From Microbacteriaceae bacterium PS02332 (lineage in GTDB: Bacteria > Actinomycetota > Actinomycetes > Actinomycetales > Microbacteriaceae), in NCBI GenBank assembly GCA_029959645.1, contig JASCOJ010000008.1, positions 1-41,508 on the forward strand: a stretch of 41,508 nt of DNA, in the 5' to 3' direction. Every line of letters starts with the position of its first letter. Position 1 is the first letter of the stretch. A program made the position numbers and the translations under genes. The notes under the pieces are model-generated. The model did not search any database, had not been told where the DNA came from, and worked only from the letters and a program-made list of their open reading frames with translations. Of the stretch, positions 34,174-41,508 are shown one piece after another.

Positions 34174-34458
34174 CTAGCGGCGTCTTGCAGCGCGGGCACT
34201 CGCCATCACGCATCCCGCGATGACGGCGAGACAGATGACTGAGACGCCGACGTATCCGAGAGCGAAGTTCACCCCTCCACCCTCCGGAGCCGCTACGACG
34301 ATCCAGATGCAGTAGAAGGCGCCAGCCAGCGCACCCACCGAGATAACGATGGCCAGGACGGCAAGACCGACCGCTCGTCCGTTCCACTCGGCCTGAGCGG
34401 GTGAAGCGCCCTCTGCCGGGCTGCGGTCCCCGTAAGGAGGGTGGTCTGCGTCATCCAC
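34174..34458 (-). CDS. Small two-TM membrane protein
   Basis: 94 residues. A polar N-terminus (DDADHPPYGDRSPAEGASPAQAEW) is followed by two membrane segments at about 31-54 (GLAVLAIVISVGALAGAFYCIWIV) and 67-86 (ALGYVGVSVICLAVIAGCVM), ending ARAARRR. This layout resembles the small DUF4190-like membrane proteins of actinobacteria, but I cannot assign a family firmly. The GTG at 34458 lacks a clear Shine-Dalgarno. Confidence 0.6.
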   Translation of the reverse strand: MDDADHPPYGDRSPAEGASPAQAEWNGRAVGLAVLAIVISVGALAGAFYCIWIVVAAPEGGGVNFALGYVGVSVICLAVIAGCVMASARAARRR

Positions 34459-34682
34459 GAAAGCGATCGTCGCACGACCACGAGGGTCTGCGCCGTTACG
34501 TCCTCGCGCGCGAGGCCGGCAACTAATAATGGCCGTCTCGGTAGCCGATCCTCTATCGGGCAGGCCACGCGGGCGGGCGCGTTCGTTGAGGTACCGGCTG
34601 TCGAGACGCGGCCCTGGTGGGGAAACCGCACCTTCTGGGACATCACTGCTCTGCCGTCGATTCTTCGCTTACGCTCGCAGCT

Positions 34683-34898
34683 ATGACCGACCTCGAAGAG
34701 TCCGACCGTTCCGTTCCCAGGACCTGGACTGTGAAGTACCGACTCCCGCTGGCCGCTCTTTCGGGGCTTTTGGCGGGCCTTTGCGTTTGGCTCCTGTTCA
34801 GCGATAGCGCTGTGCAGATGTGGATAGGCGGGGTCGGCCTCGCGGTCTTGATCGCGTGGGCGGTTCTCTTCACGGTGCTGTATCGCCGCGGTTACTGA
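34683..34898 (+). CDS. Small two-TM membrane protein
   Basis: 71 residues: a polar N-terminus (MTDLEESDRSVPRTW), then two membrane segments (about 20-40, LPLAALSGLLAGLCVWLLFS, and 46-66, MWIGGVGLAVLIAWAVLFTV), ending YRRGY. No family recognised. The ATG at 34683 is preferred because it gives a coherent protein; upstream sequence in frame (from 34617) is atypical. It lies about 225 bp from the divergent 94-residue membrane protein. Confidence 0.55.
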   Translation: MTDLEESDRSVPRTWTVKYRLPLAALSGLLAGLCVWLLFSDSAVQMWIGGVGLAVLIAWAVLFTVLYRRGY

Positions 34899-34965
34899 CC
34901 TCGCCTCCTGGCTGTAGCTCTGTTTACGTTGTTCCGGTAGCCGATCGGCTGGCGAGACAGTGGCC

Positions 34966-35280
34966 TCAGGGGTTGGTGTCTTCGTGGTCGAAGCGCTGTC
35001 GGTGCGAGTCAATCTCGTCCTGGTGCTGACGAACCCAGTGGGCCATGCCGAGTACGACGCTCAGGAGTGACCTTCCGAGGTCGGTGAGTTCGTAGAGGAC
35101 CCGTGGGGGTACCTCCGGGTAAACCGTGCGGCTGAGGAGACCGTCACGCTCGAGTGCGCGCAGGGTGACGGTCAGCGCTGGTTCGTCGCCGCACGACAGA
35201 TCACCGACATGGTGATTGGCGGTCCGACCGATCCAGATCGTCGCCGCCGTTACCGAGCACACCTCGTGGAGGTGGCCGGA
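34966..35280 (-). pseudogene. Decayed HxlR-family regulator
   Basis: The C-terminal half is a good HxlR winged-helix end (LTVTLRALERDGLLSRTVYPEVPPRVLYELTDLGRSLLSVVLGMAHWVRQH). Before it, HEVCSVTAATIWIG fits the family N-terminus, where the signature cysteine lies. Between them the expected helix (about 15-20 residues, normally RFxELxxxLxGIS) is missing and GRTANHHVGDLSCGDEP is scrambled. No convincing start codon precedes it. The likely cause is a deletion plus frameshift. Intact HxlR proteins regulate redox or detoxification genes; the hydrolase 150 bp away could be a former target. Confidence 0.6.
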
Positions 35281-35436
35281 CGGATGGTCGCCCCGCGTTA
35301 GGCCCTGCTGTGCGCCCGTGCACAGCAGCCATCTCGATGGCCGGTCCGGCACCGGGCACGTTATGAACGTTCGTTCGTGCCGGCGTGGGACCAGGGAGGT
35401 CCGCCGCACCTCAGCAGCGCGGCGGACCGTGATCGG

Positions 35437-36321
35437 TCAGTCCTGCTTGGCGAGGAACGCTGTGATGGCTGCGGCGAGATGGTCGGGTGCTTCCATGGCG
35501 ACGTAGTGCCCCACACCTTCAACGAGGACGCTTTCGATCGGACCCTCGACGATCTGGGTCACGGTTCCCTCGGTGAAGGGGCCGCCGAACCCGCCGACCG
35601 CGAGTGCGGGCAGGGTGAGCTTCTGCTGGGCGCGCGCCTGGAAGTCGGCGCCCTCGGAGAGCATCGACTGGTATAGCCCAACGGCACCATTCCAGCCGTT
35701 GTGACGGCTGTAGGTTCGGGCAAACTCGTCGACGTCGTCCGAGGTGATGGAGTTCGGGTCGGCGGACATGGACGGGAACGCCCACGTGCCGAGGAGTTCC
35801 TTCTCGCGACCAGTGAAGAGCATGTCGGCCATGCCCGGGGCGGCGAGGACGCCGATGTGCCACGAACCCCCGTGGGTGATGTCCCCGAAGCCTTCGAGGC
35901 CGAAGCCGGCGAGACCCATCTCCGTGGCGATCAGACTGTGAATGTCCTCGGGGTGATCGGAGGCGAGGCGGTAAACGGTACCGCCAGAGATGTCCTGCGC
36001 CGCGAGGTGTACTGGCCCGACGCCGAGCTCGGCGATGAGGGCATGCAGGTCCTCCGCAGCGTCGGCGCTGGTGAAGCCGTCCTCCGCGGTGGCGGAGTCG
36101 CCGAAGCCGCGGAGGTCGACGGCGAACACACGGTGCTCGGCGGCGAGGAGCGGGATCAGTCGGTGGAACGCCCACCAGGTCTCGGGGAACCCGTGCACGA
36201 GCAGGATCGGTGACCCACTGGTACCCGCGGAGACGTAGTGCAGCGTGGTCCCGTTGACCGTAGCGGTGTGGTGCTGGGCCCCGGGGACAGTGGCTCCGGG
36301 TGCGGTGACGTCGGTGACCAT
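35437..36321 (-). CDS. Alpha/beta hydrolase (epoxide hydrolase/dehalogenase-like)
   Basis: 294 residues. The oxyanion motif HGFPETWWAFHR is near residue 43. The nucleophile elbow reads AAQDISGGTVYRLA, giving an aspartate nucleophile as in epoxide hydrolases and haloalkane dehalogenases rather than serine. The catalytic histidine is in GVGHYVAMEAPDHLA close to the end. The substrate is unknown. ATG 36321 has AGGGAG upstream; a more distant ATG would run into the operator. It is divergent from a MarR-type gene, and the intergenic operator suggests repression relieved by a small molecule. Confidence 0.87.
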   Translation of the reverse strand: MVTDVTAPGATVPGAQHHTATVNGTTLHYVSAGTSGSPILLVHGFPETWWAFHRLIPLLAAEHRVFAVDLRGFGDSATAEDGFTSADAAEDLHALIAELGVGPVHLAAQDISGGTVYRLASDHPEDIHSLIATEMGLAGFGLEGFGDITHGGSWHIGVLAAPGMADMLFTGREKELLGTWAFPSMSADPNSITSDDVDEFARTYSRHNGWNGAVGLYQSMLSEGADFQARAQQKLTLPALAVGGFGGPFTEGTVTQIVEGPIESVLVEGVGHYVAMEAPDHLAAAITAFLAKQD

Positions 36322-36335
36322 GGTTTCTCCCTTTA

Positions 36336-36382
36336 TTGACAACGTGGTTGCCAATGGAAGCACCCGGCAACCAGGTTGTCAA
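36336..36382. promoter_or_regulatory. Paired MarR operator between hydrolase and marR
   Basis: TTGACAACGTGGTTGCC (36336-36352) and GGCAACCAGGTTGTCAA (36366-36382) are inverted copies at 16 of 17 positions, separated by 13 bp. Each arm also contains its own near-palindrome CAAC-n3-GTTG, so two regulator dimers could bind. A leftward TTGACA (36382-36377) with TTCCAT 17 bp on may be the hydrolase promoter, which the operator would cover. Confidence 0.75.
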
Positions 36383-36410
36383 TCCCAGTCGAGCTCGGTA
36401 GGCTCGGTGG

Positions 36411-36842
36411 ATGGCAGTCAACAGCGGCACCGAGTTCGCACGACTCCTGATGGCGGCGTTCGAGGTGATGGTCGCGGAGGTCCGCGACGATCTCGAGAAC
36501 GCCGGGCACCCCGGGTTGACGGTCGCGAACGAGTTGGCGATGCAAGCGATCGACCACGGGGCCGCCAGCGCCGCGTCCCTCGCGCGCGCGACAGGCGTGA
36601 CCCGTCAGGCGGCAGCCAAGACGATCAGCACGCTCGAGTCGCTGGGGTACGTCACTCGCGACGCCGACCCCGCAGACGCTCGGAAGAAGCACCTACACGT
36701 CACAGCGGAGGGGCGCGCCGCCGTGCGCGTCGGAGCAGCGGCCTTCGACCGGATCTTCGCCCGCTGGCAAGACCGGGACCGAGCCACCTCACATGTGGTG
36801 ATCACGGCCCTCGAGGACCTGATCACCCCGTCGGGCCCGTAG
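36411..36842 (+). CDS. MarR-family transcriptional regulator
   Basis: 143 residues with a winged helix-turn-helix: SAASLARATGVTRQAAAKTISTLESLGYVTRDADPADARKKHLHVTAEGRAAV, where the DxRxK wing motif is DARKK. It is divergent from the alpha/beta hydrolase, 89 bp apart, with a paired inverted repeat between. It probably represses both itself and the hydrolase. The ligand is unknown. ATG 36411 has only a weak Shine-Dalgarno. Confidence 0.88.
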   Translation: MAVNSGTEFARLLMAAFEVMVAEVRDDLENAGHPGLTVANELAMQAIDHGAASAASLARATGVTRQAAAKTISTLESLGYVTRDADPADARKKHLHVTAEGRAAVRVGAAAFDRIFARWQDRDRATSHVVITALEDLITPSGP

Positions 36843-36892
36843 CGCGGCGCGGAAGGACATCCGGCAGGCGATCGGCAGACACGCGCCGAGGA

Positions 36893-37351
36893 TCAGGTGG
36901 TGCCCGCACCGCGTTGCAGTGCCTGGGTCATCCGTCGGAGCGCCCGGAATGCGACCTCTCGCTCGGGGTTCGTGAGGTCGGCGAGCATCCGCAGCTCGAC
37001 AGCTCGGACTTCAGTGGTTGCTTGCTCGAGCTGCGACTGACCTTTCTCAGTCAGCTGCGTGGGGAGGACTCGGCCCACGGGAGCGGCGGCGGGTCGGGTC
37101 ACCACTCCGTCCCGTTCGAGCGTCTGCAGCAGGACGTTCATGGACTGTCGGGTGACAAAGGTCCCCCGCGCAAGGTCCGAGTTCGACAGACCCGGCCGCT
37201 GCGACAGCAGCTCCAGGCATGCGTAGTGGGTCACCGTCATCCCGAGCGGACGCAGCACCTCCTCCATGGCAAGCCGGAGCGCGGTCGCGGCCTCCTTCAG
37301 CAGGTACCCCATCGAGGTCTCCAGATCCACACCGGCTCCGTCTTGACTCAT
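36893..37351 (-). CDS. MarR-family transcriptional regulator
   Basis: 152 residues. A dimer helix (SMGYLLKEAATALRLAMEEVLRPLGMTVTHYACLELLSQRPG) is followed by the winged helix SNSDLARGTFVTRQSMNVLLQTLERDGVVTRPAAAPVGRVLPTQLTEKG. The usual DxR of the wing is replaced by AAPVGR. Its start codon overlaps an operator palindrome (37351-37366), so it likely autoregulates. It is divergent from the VOC/NmrA/EVE operon. The few related proteins I can recall respond to phenolic or oxidising compounds; the signal here is unknown. Confidence 0.86.
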   Translation of the reverse strand: MSQDGAGVDLETSMGYLLKEAATALRLAMEEVLRPLGMTVTHYACLELLSQRPGLSNSDLARGTFVTRQSMNVLLQTLERDGVVTRPAAAPVGRVLPTQLTEKGQSQLEQATTEVRAVELRMLADLTNPEREVAFRALRRMTQALQRGAGTT

Positions 37352-37394
37352 GTCAGAAGTCTGACATAGATTGGTCCATGTCAGAAGACTTACA
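37351..37394. promoter_or_regulatory. Two MarR operators, TGTCAGA type
   Basis: TGTCAGAAGTCTGACA (37351-37366) is a palindrome with 7-bp arms around AG. TGTCAGAAGACTTACA (37379-37394) is a second, imperfect copy 28 bp on. They fill most of the 58 bp between the divergent marR and VOC genes, so binding would block both promoters. Confidence 0.75.
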
Positions 37395-37409
37395 TTGAAA
37401 GAGGACACC

Positions 37410-37778
37410 ATGGCCGTTACCGGGCCCGACTTCATCTCCCTCCAGGTCCGCGACCTCGACGCGTCGCAGGCGTTCTACGAGCACTACCTCGGCCTCGTCC
37501 GTTCGCAGGCCGGTCCGCCGCACGCGGTGGTCTTCGAGACGGCGCCGATCGCGTTCGCGCTCCGCGACGTCGTCCCGGGGCTCGACCTCGACGCCGTGCC
37601 GCAGCCCGGCATCGGGGCAGCGATCTGGCTGCACGCCACCGACGTGCAGGCGATCCGCGACGCGCTCGTCGCCGACGGGCACACGATCGTGTCCGCGCCG
37701 ATCGACGGACCGTTCGGACGCACCTTCACCCTCACCGACCTCGACGGCTACCAGATCACCCTCCACGACCGTGCCTGA
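37410..37778 (+). CDS. VOC-family (glyoxalase/bleomycin-resistance fold) protein
   Basis: 122 residues with paired beta-alpha-beta-beta-beta units: FISLQVRDLDASQAFYEHYLGLVRS at the start and FGRTFTLTDLDGYQITLH at the end, the latter with the D-x-DGY signature. Members bind metals and act as lyases, dioxygenases or drug-sequestering proteins. The ATG at 37410 follows AGAGGA and fits the fold start. The stop overlaps the next gene by 8 bp. It is the first gene of a MarR-controlled operon. Confidence 0.87.
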   Translation: MAVTGPDFISLQVRDLDASQAFYEHYLGLVRSQAGPPHAVVFETAPIAFALRDVVPGLDLDAVPQPGIGAAIWLHATDVQAIRDALVADGHTIVSAPIDGPFGRTFTLTDLDGYQITLHDRA

Positions 37779-38628
37779 ACGCTCGATCCTGGTCTTTGGC
37801 GCGACCGGAGCCCTCGGCGGGAACCTCCTCCCGGCCCTCACTGCCCGTGACGTCCCGAGTGCGTCGATCACCGCCGCCGGCCGGAACACCGCGCGTCTCA
37901 GTGAACTCGCTGCTGCCGGCTTCAGCACCGCCGAGGTCGACCTGTCGGACGCCGAGCGTGTCGCCGAGCTCGTTGGCCAGCACACCGACGTCGTCCTGAT
38001 CTCCGGCGGCGACCCCGACCGGCTCACGCAGCACCGGTCCGTCATCGACGCAGCACGGGCGGCAGGCGTCCGACACTTCTTCTATACGAGTGCTGTCCGA
38101 GCTGAAGACGACCGCTTTCCCATCAACGCCGACCACTGGGCGACCGAGCAGGCCCTCGTCGCGTCGGGGGTGCCGTACACGATCCTCCGGAACACCTGGT
38201 ACATCGAGAACTACGCGCAGGCCCTCGCGGGTCCGCGGCACACCGGTGTCCTCGCCGCCGCGGTCGGCGACGCGGTCGTGGCCGCGGCGAGCAGGGCGGA
38301 CCTCGCCGAAGCGATCGCGGTCGTCGTCACCACTCATGGCCACGACGGGATGACGTACAGCCTGTCTGGCGACACCGACTTCACCTACGACGACATCGCC
38401 GCGGCGATGACGGTCGTCTTGGACCGGGATGTCACGTACGAGCCGACGAGCCCCGATTCAATCCGCGCGATGCTCCAGGGCGCCGGCATGAACGAGGGGC
38501 TCGCCGGGTTCCTCGTCGGTCTCGACGAGACGATCGGAGCGGGCGTGTACGCGCGCGTCGGCGACGACCTGCAGCGCCTCCTCGGCCGGGCAACGACCGG
38601 GCTGGTCGAGGGGCTCCGCGCCGCATGA
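37771..38628 (+). CDS. NmrA-like NAD(P)-binding oxidoreductase
   Basis: 285 residues with a Rossmann fold. The dinucleotide loop is GATGALGG (10-17). HFFYTSAVRAEDDRFP and YTILRNTWYIENYAQAL match the atypical SDR/NmrA group (quinone reductase 2-like), which lacks the classic YxxxK. Relatives sense NADP(H) or reduce quinones. GTG at 37771 overlaps the VOC gene's end by 8 bp; this coupling implies a shared pathway, probably detoxification of reactive small molecules. Confidence 0.87.
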   Translation: MPERSILVFGATGALGGNLLPALTARDVPSASITAAGRNTARLSELAAAGFSTAEVDLSDAERVAELVGQHTDVVLISGGDPDRLTQHRSVIDAARAAGVRHFFYTSAVRAEDDRFPINADHWATEQALVASGVPYTILRNTWYIENYAQALAGPRHTGVLAAAVGDAVVAAASRADLAEAIAVVVTTHGHDGMTYSLSGDTDFTYDDIAAAMTVVLDRDVTYEPTSPDSIRAMLQGAGMNEGLAGFLVGLDETIGAGVYARVGDDLQRLLGRATTGLVEGLRAA

Positions 38629-39074
38629 GCGCGCCGGGTGGCGTCACTCCGCCTGCGCAACGGTTTTGGATCAACACCGTGACCCTCGATCACGTCGAAG
38701 CAGCCGCAGCGGGCGGGTTCACCCAGGCGAACCACGGAGCCGGTGCCCGGTTGCGCCAGCCGAACCGCGGCGACGAGATGATCTTCTACTCGCCGCGGAG
38801 GACGCTCTGGGGCAAGGACCCCGTCCGCCAGTTCACGGCCTGGGCCACGATCAGGGGCGACGACCCGTATCAGGCGTTCGTCTCCGAGGACTTCCAACCC
38901 TGGCGGCTCGCGGCCGAGTTCCACCCAACCACGCCCGTGGACGCGAAACCGCTCGTCGCCGAGCTGTCGTTCATCCCCGATCCGCAGCGCTGGGGACTCC
39001 CGTTCCGTCGCGGCCTGTTCCCCATTCCGCACCACGACTTCACGGCCATCCTCACCCGCATGACCCGCAGCTGA
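38625..39074 (+). CDS. EVE-domain (PUA-like) protein
   Basis: 149 residues. The core RFWINTVTLDHVEAAAAGGFTQANHGAGARLRQPNRGDEMIFYSP and the C-terminal LPFRRGLFPIPHHDFTAILTRM match the EVE fold, a YTH/PUA relative proposed to bind modified bases. It overlaps the NmrA gene by ATGA. EVE proteins also appear in restriction and stress-response contexts; in this operon a function in reporting damage is only a guess. Confidence 0.85.
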   Translation: MSAPGGVTPPAQRFWINTVTLDHVEAAAAGGFTQANHGAGARLRQPNRGDEMIFYSPRRTLWGKDPVRQFTAWATIRGDDPYQAFVSEDFQPWRLAAEFHPTTPVDAKPLVAELSFIPDPQRWGLPFRRGLFPIPHHDFTAILTRMTRS

Positions 39075-39115
39075 CGACCAACGCCCAGCTCATGAGCGGA
39101 GCCGGCTGGCCGCAC

Positions 39116-39769
39116 TCATCGATCGAGGATGCGTTTCGCTCGCGCCAGATTGCCGGCGAGTTGCTCCTTGGTCTGATGCGGGTGGGCATGCCATGCGGGG
39201 GTGCCGGGGCCGCTGCGCCACGATTCGCTCAACGGGCTGTTGTCGACAGTGTCGAACCCGAATTCGTCGTACAGCTTCGTTACCAGCGCAACCGCGTCCG
39301 GATAGTCGCTGGACACGGACAACGCGTGCCGTCCCGGCGTGCCGGTGGGACGCGCGGAATCAAACAGGCGCAGCGCCTGGATATGGGTGAACGCTTTGGC
39401 CACCCGTGACAGCGGAAGCTGCTCCTGACGGAGCTCGTGCTCGGTTTTCTCGCCGCGGTCGACCATCGAGAAGCGGCCATCCCGCCAGGGCATGTAGTTG
39501 TTCGTGTCCAGCACGATCTTGCCCGCCAGGGCATCCGTCGGCATGTCGTTCGCGAGCTTCAGCGGCACGGCGATGATGACGAAATCGCCCGCCTTGGCTG
39601 CGTGCCAGGCGGTGGCGGCCTGCGCGGTTGGTCCTAACACGTCGATCAGGGGGGTGAGTGTCTCCGGGGCGCGCGAATTCGCGATGACGACGGAATATCC
39701 GCTGCGGACAGCCGCGAGGGCGAGGTGCCGGCCGACTTCGCCGGCGCCGATAATGCCGATGGTGGTCAT
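39116..39769 (-). CDS. F420-dependent NADP reductase-like protein
   Basis: 217 residues with an N-terminal Rossmann loop IGIIGAGEVGRHLALAAVRSGYSVVIANSR, where G8-x-G10-x-x-G13 and the NSR suggest NADP(H). DFVIIAVPL and VLDTNNYMPWRDGRF fit the F420H2:NADP oxidoreductase/NADP-binding family. The C-terminal part (SESWRSGPGTPAWH) resembles the same group. The true cofactor cannot be settled by sight. It lies downstream of an NTF2-like gene on the same strand, past a hairpin. Confidence 0.83.
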   Translation of the reverse strand: MTTIGIIGAGEVGRHLALAAVRSGYSVVIANSRAPETLTPLIDVLGPTAQAATAWHAAKAGDFVIIAVPLKLANDMPTDALAGKIVLDTNNYMPWRDGRFSMVDRGEKTEHELRQEQLPLSRVAKAFTHIQALRLFDSARPTGTPGRHALSVSSDYPDAVALVTKLYDEFGFDTVDNSPLSESWRSGPGTPAWHAHPHQTKEQLAGNLARAKRILDR

Positions 39770-39792
39770 GAGATTGCTCCGGGGATTCCGAG

Positions 39793-39823
39793 CAGAGCCG
39801 CCCTCATTCCGAGGGCGGCTCTG
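39793..39823 (-). terminator. Hairpin between NTF2-like and reductase-like genes
   Basis: CAGAGCCGCCCTC and GAGGGCGGCTCTG form a perfect 13-bp stem around ATTCC. It lies 17 bp after the stop of the NTF2-like gene in the leftward direction and 24 bp before the next ATG. It may reduce readthrough into the reductase-like gene. Confidence 0.75.
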
Positions 39824-39839
39824 TCTGCTCTGCTGGGGG

Positions 39840-40232
39840 TCAGGCGGTGAGCTGGCGGAGCACGTCGTCGGAGTCGTGGAGGTTGGTCATCTCCACGAAA
39901 CGGCCATCGCGCACACGGTAGATCGCGTACTCGATGATCTTGAACGACTTCCCCGTCGGGGCAACGCCTAGCCACTCCTTCTCCGGGGTCCCGGTGTTCA
40001 CGGCGCGCACCGCAATACGGTCGCGATCAACCAAGAGTTCATCGACCTCCCAGTGCATGTTCGGGACGGCGTCGAGGATCGAGCGCATGTCGGCCACGAC
40101 GTCATCACGGCGTCCGGGTGTGCCGTTGAGGACGACGTCGTCAGCGACGAACTGGTCCATCTTGTCCAGCTCGCGCCCATCCAGTGCCGCCACGTACTGC
40201 AGGTACCAGTCATTCAAGTTGCTCTCGGACAT
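39840..40232 (-). CDS. NTF2-like/SnoaL-type protein
   Basis: 130 residues with a cone-shaped alpha+beta layout: WYLQYVAALDGRELDKMDQFVADDVVLNG, HWEVDELLVDRDRIAVRAVNTGTPEKEWLG, and FKIIEYAIYRVRDGRFVEMTNLHDSDDVLRQL. SnoaL-like ester cyclase and ketosteroid isomerase relatives use this fold. The ATG at 40232 has a strong Shine-Dalgarno, GAAGGAG. An MmyB-type regulator is transcribed away from it 171 bp upstream and may control it. Confidence 0.83.
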   Translation of the reverse strand: MSESNLNDWYLQYVAALDGRELDKMDQFVADDVVLNGTPGRRDDVVADMRSILDAVPNMHWEVDELLVDRDRIAVRAVNTGTPEKEWLGVAPTGKSFKIIEYAIYRVRDGRFVEMTNLHDSDDVLRQLTA

Positions 40233-40403
40233 GCTCACTCCTTCTCCCCGACGGCGTTGTGTCCGGCGGGATTGTGTCTGCACGGCCGTGCTGTACGACC
40301 GCGGAACTCACTGTTCGGCAACGAAAGGGCGGCCACCAGGCACAGGCTTGCGTAGGGGCGCCAGTACCACCCGCAACTCCCCGCCTCCGCGGATCATTGA
40401 GGC
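40233..40403. promoter_or_regulatory. Divergent promoter region, NTF2-like / MmyB-type regulator
   Basis: 171 bp between divergent genes; both promoters should be here. GGGCGCCAGTACC (40357-40369) contains the self-complementary GGCGCC. I see no strong long palindrome and no clear -35/-10 pair. Confidence 0.4.
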
Positions 40404-41252
40404 ATGGACGAACTAGCGGACGTGATCCGCGCATGGCGGGGCCGGGTGCAGCCGGAAGACGTCGGTCTCCCAGCAGGTCAGAACCGGCATACGCCCGGTC
40501 TTCGCCGAGAGGAACTCGCACTGCTCGCGGGGATGAGCGTCGACTACCTCGTCCGCCTCGAGCAAGGGCGCGCCAGCAACCCCTCCCCACAACTGCTGCT
40601 CTCCCTCGTCCGCGCGCTCCGACTGAGCGACGAAGAACGTCGCCACCTGTTCGAAGCGGCGGGGGTCGCGCTCCCTCCCGCCGGCCATGTCCCCCGACAC
40701 GTCACCCCAACATCACAACGCATGGTCGACCGTCTGCGCGACGCACCCGTCGCCATCGCCGTGCACACAGCCGCGCTTGAAGTCGTGCTGTGGAATCCGC
40801 TCTGGGCGGCCCTGTTCGGCGACCCGTCGAGCCAAACCATCGACCAACGCAACATCGCCTGGCGGTACTTCACCGAAACGGCGCACCCCATCACTCACAC
40901 ACCCGAGGACGAAGAAACGTACGCCCGCGACCTCGTCAGCCGCCTCCGTAGCGCAACCGCCCGCTTCCCCGACGACAGCAGCCTCCACAACCTCATCAAG
41001 CGACTGACACACGCCTCGGAGGACTTCGCACGCCGCTGGACAGCGGGCGAAATGGGCGAGCTGCGCTCAAGCAGAAAAACAATCCACACACAGCTCGCCG
41101 GCGATATTGAAGTCGACTGTGACACCCTCACCGGCGGAGCAGCAGGGCAGACACTGGTCATTATGACCGCGCCGCCCGGGTCAGAGGACGAGCAAAAACT
41201 CGAGCTTCTCCGAGTCATCGGCCTACAGAAAATGGACCTCACCTCCCCTTAG
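40404..41252 (+). CDS. XRE-type regulator with MmyB-like ligand domain
   Basis: 282 residues. The N-terminal helix-turn-helix (about 1-75) reads RHTPGLRREELALLAGMSVDYLVRLEQGRASNPSPQLLLSLVRALRLSDEERRHLFEAAG, the hallmark of actinobacterial MmyB-type regulators. The C-terminal PAS-like domain (about 105-275) carries LEVVLWNPLWAALFGDPS and RNIAWRYF. Such regulators commonly control a divergent oxidoreductase gene; here the NTF2-like and reductase-like genes are the candidates. Start ATG 40404 has GAGG only 2 bp upstream. Confidence 0.88.
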   Translation: MDELADVIRAWRGRVQPEDVGLPAGQNRHTPGLRREELALLAGMSVDYLVRLEQGRASNPSPQLLLSLVRALRLSDEERRHLFEAAGVALPPAGHVPRHVTPTSQRMVDRLRDAPVAIAVHTAALEVVLWNPLWAALFGDPSSQTIDQRNIAWRYFTETAHPITHTPEDEETYARDLVSRLRSATARFPDDSSLHNLIKRLTHASEDFARRWTAGEMGELRSSRKTIHTQLAGDIEVDCDTLTGGAAGQTLVIMTAPPGSEDEQKLELLRVIGLQKMDLTSP

Positions 41253-41508
41253 GCGGCCCAGATGCACGGCCCTGCGTCGGAGCTCCTTCCGGACTGTCAC
41301 ACGAATCCGAAAGCGCCCGTCATGGCAACCGCTGGATACAGACCGAGGCTGGCCCGACCCGAAAAAGACCGACCGGGCCGTCTCGATAGGCAACCGGTGA
41401 CCGGACTAGCGCGAGTCGCGAGTGCATCCCGCACGCGTCACAGGACCCGGCCCGGGGGGGGCGGGCCGGGCCCCGGGCCCCGCCCGCCGGCCCGCGGGGG
41501 GGGGAGGC
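41253..41508. other. Contig end without genes; last 60 bp artefactual
   Basis: About 195 bp after the last stop show no gene or clear structure. From about 41448 the sequence becomes runs of G and C in GC palindromes, matching the artefact at the left end. Confidence 0.75.

Noticed and set aside
1-41508. CRISPR arrays, tRNA or rRNA genes
   Set aside because: No regularly spaced short repeats, no cloverleaf-like segments with CCA or T-loop motifs, and no rRNA signatures were seen on either strand by eye.

Overview
This 41.5 kb window is very GC-rich and has the gene order of an actinobacterium of the order Micrococcales. Gene order and protein style fit a Microbacteriaceae member, possibly Curtobacterium; that genus is inferred, not proven. 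Both ends run into G/C homopolymer-like junk (about 1-84 and 41448-41508), so the window is probably one whole draft contig whose left end cuts into rnpA. The chromosomal origin (dnaA/rpmH) would lie just left of it.

Region 1 (85-7342) is the origin-proximal block: rnpA, yidD, yidC, jag/khpB and rsmG in a tight operon, then parA and parB. A gene-poor stretch of about 2.5 kb follows, carrying several copies of the ParB-binding palindrome GTTCCACGTGGAAC; this looks like the centromere read by ParA/ParB. Region 2 (7352-15441, minus strand) holds a short D-Ala-D-Ala ligase, a PLP aminotransferase, trxA, trxB, and one very long reading frame that joins a secreted DUF6049-type domain to the lipid II flippase MurJ. 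Region 3 (15554-18936, plus strand) holds the CCA-adding enzyme and the rpsF-ssb-rpsR-rplI operon, ending at a strong terminator.

Region 4 (about 19.0-30.9 kb) is a type VII (ESX/WXG100) secretion locus lying between rplI and dnaB. It has two tandem modules, each of a WXG100-like protein, a second small helical protein, and a large putative substrate. The first 889 bp of the modules are identical, while the substrates diverge abruptly after residue 61. Three accessory proteins and a 1495-residue EssC/EccC-type ATPase with three P-loop domains follow. No EccB, EccD, EccE or mycosin gene is visible.

Region 5 (30.9-32.6 kb) is dnaB, preceded by a dense cluster of DnaA boxes. Region 6 (32.6-41.25 kb) is accessory: an orphan coiled-coil protein, two small membrane proteins, a decayed HxlR regulator, an alpha/beta hydrolase divergent from a MarR regulator with a paired operator, a second MarR divergent from a VOC/NmrA/EVE operon with its own operator pair, and an MmyB-type regulator divergent from an NTF2-like protein and an F420-reductase-like protein.

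The points most worth following are the homogenised duplicated T7SS modules, the DUF6049-MurJ fusion, the parS field and the DnaA-box cluster before dnaB.
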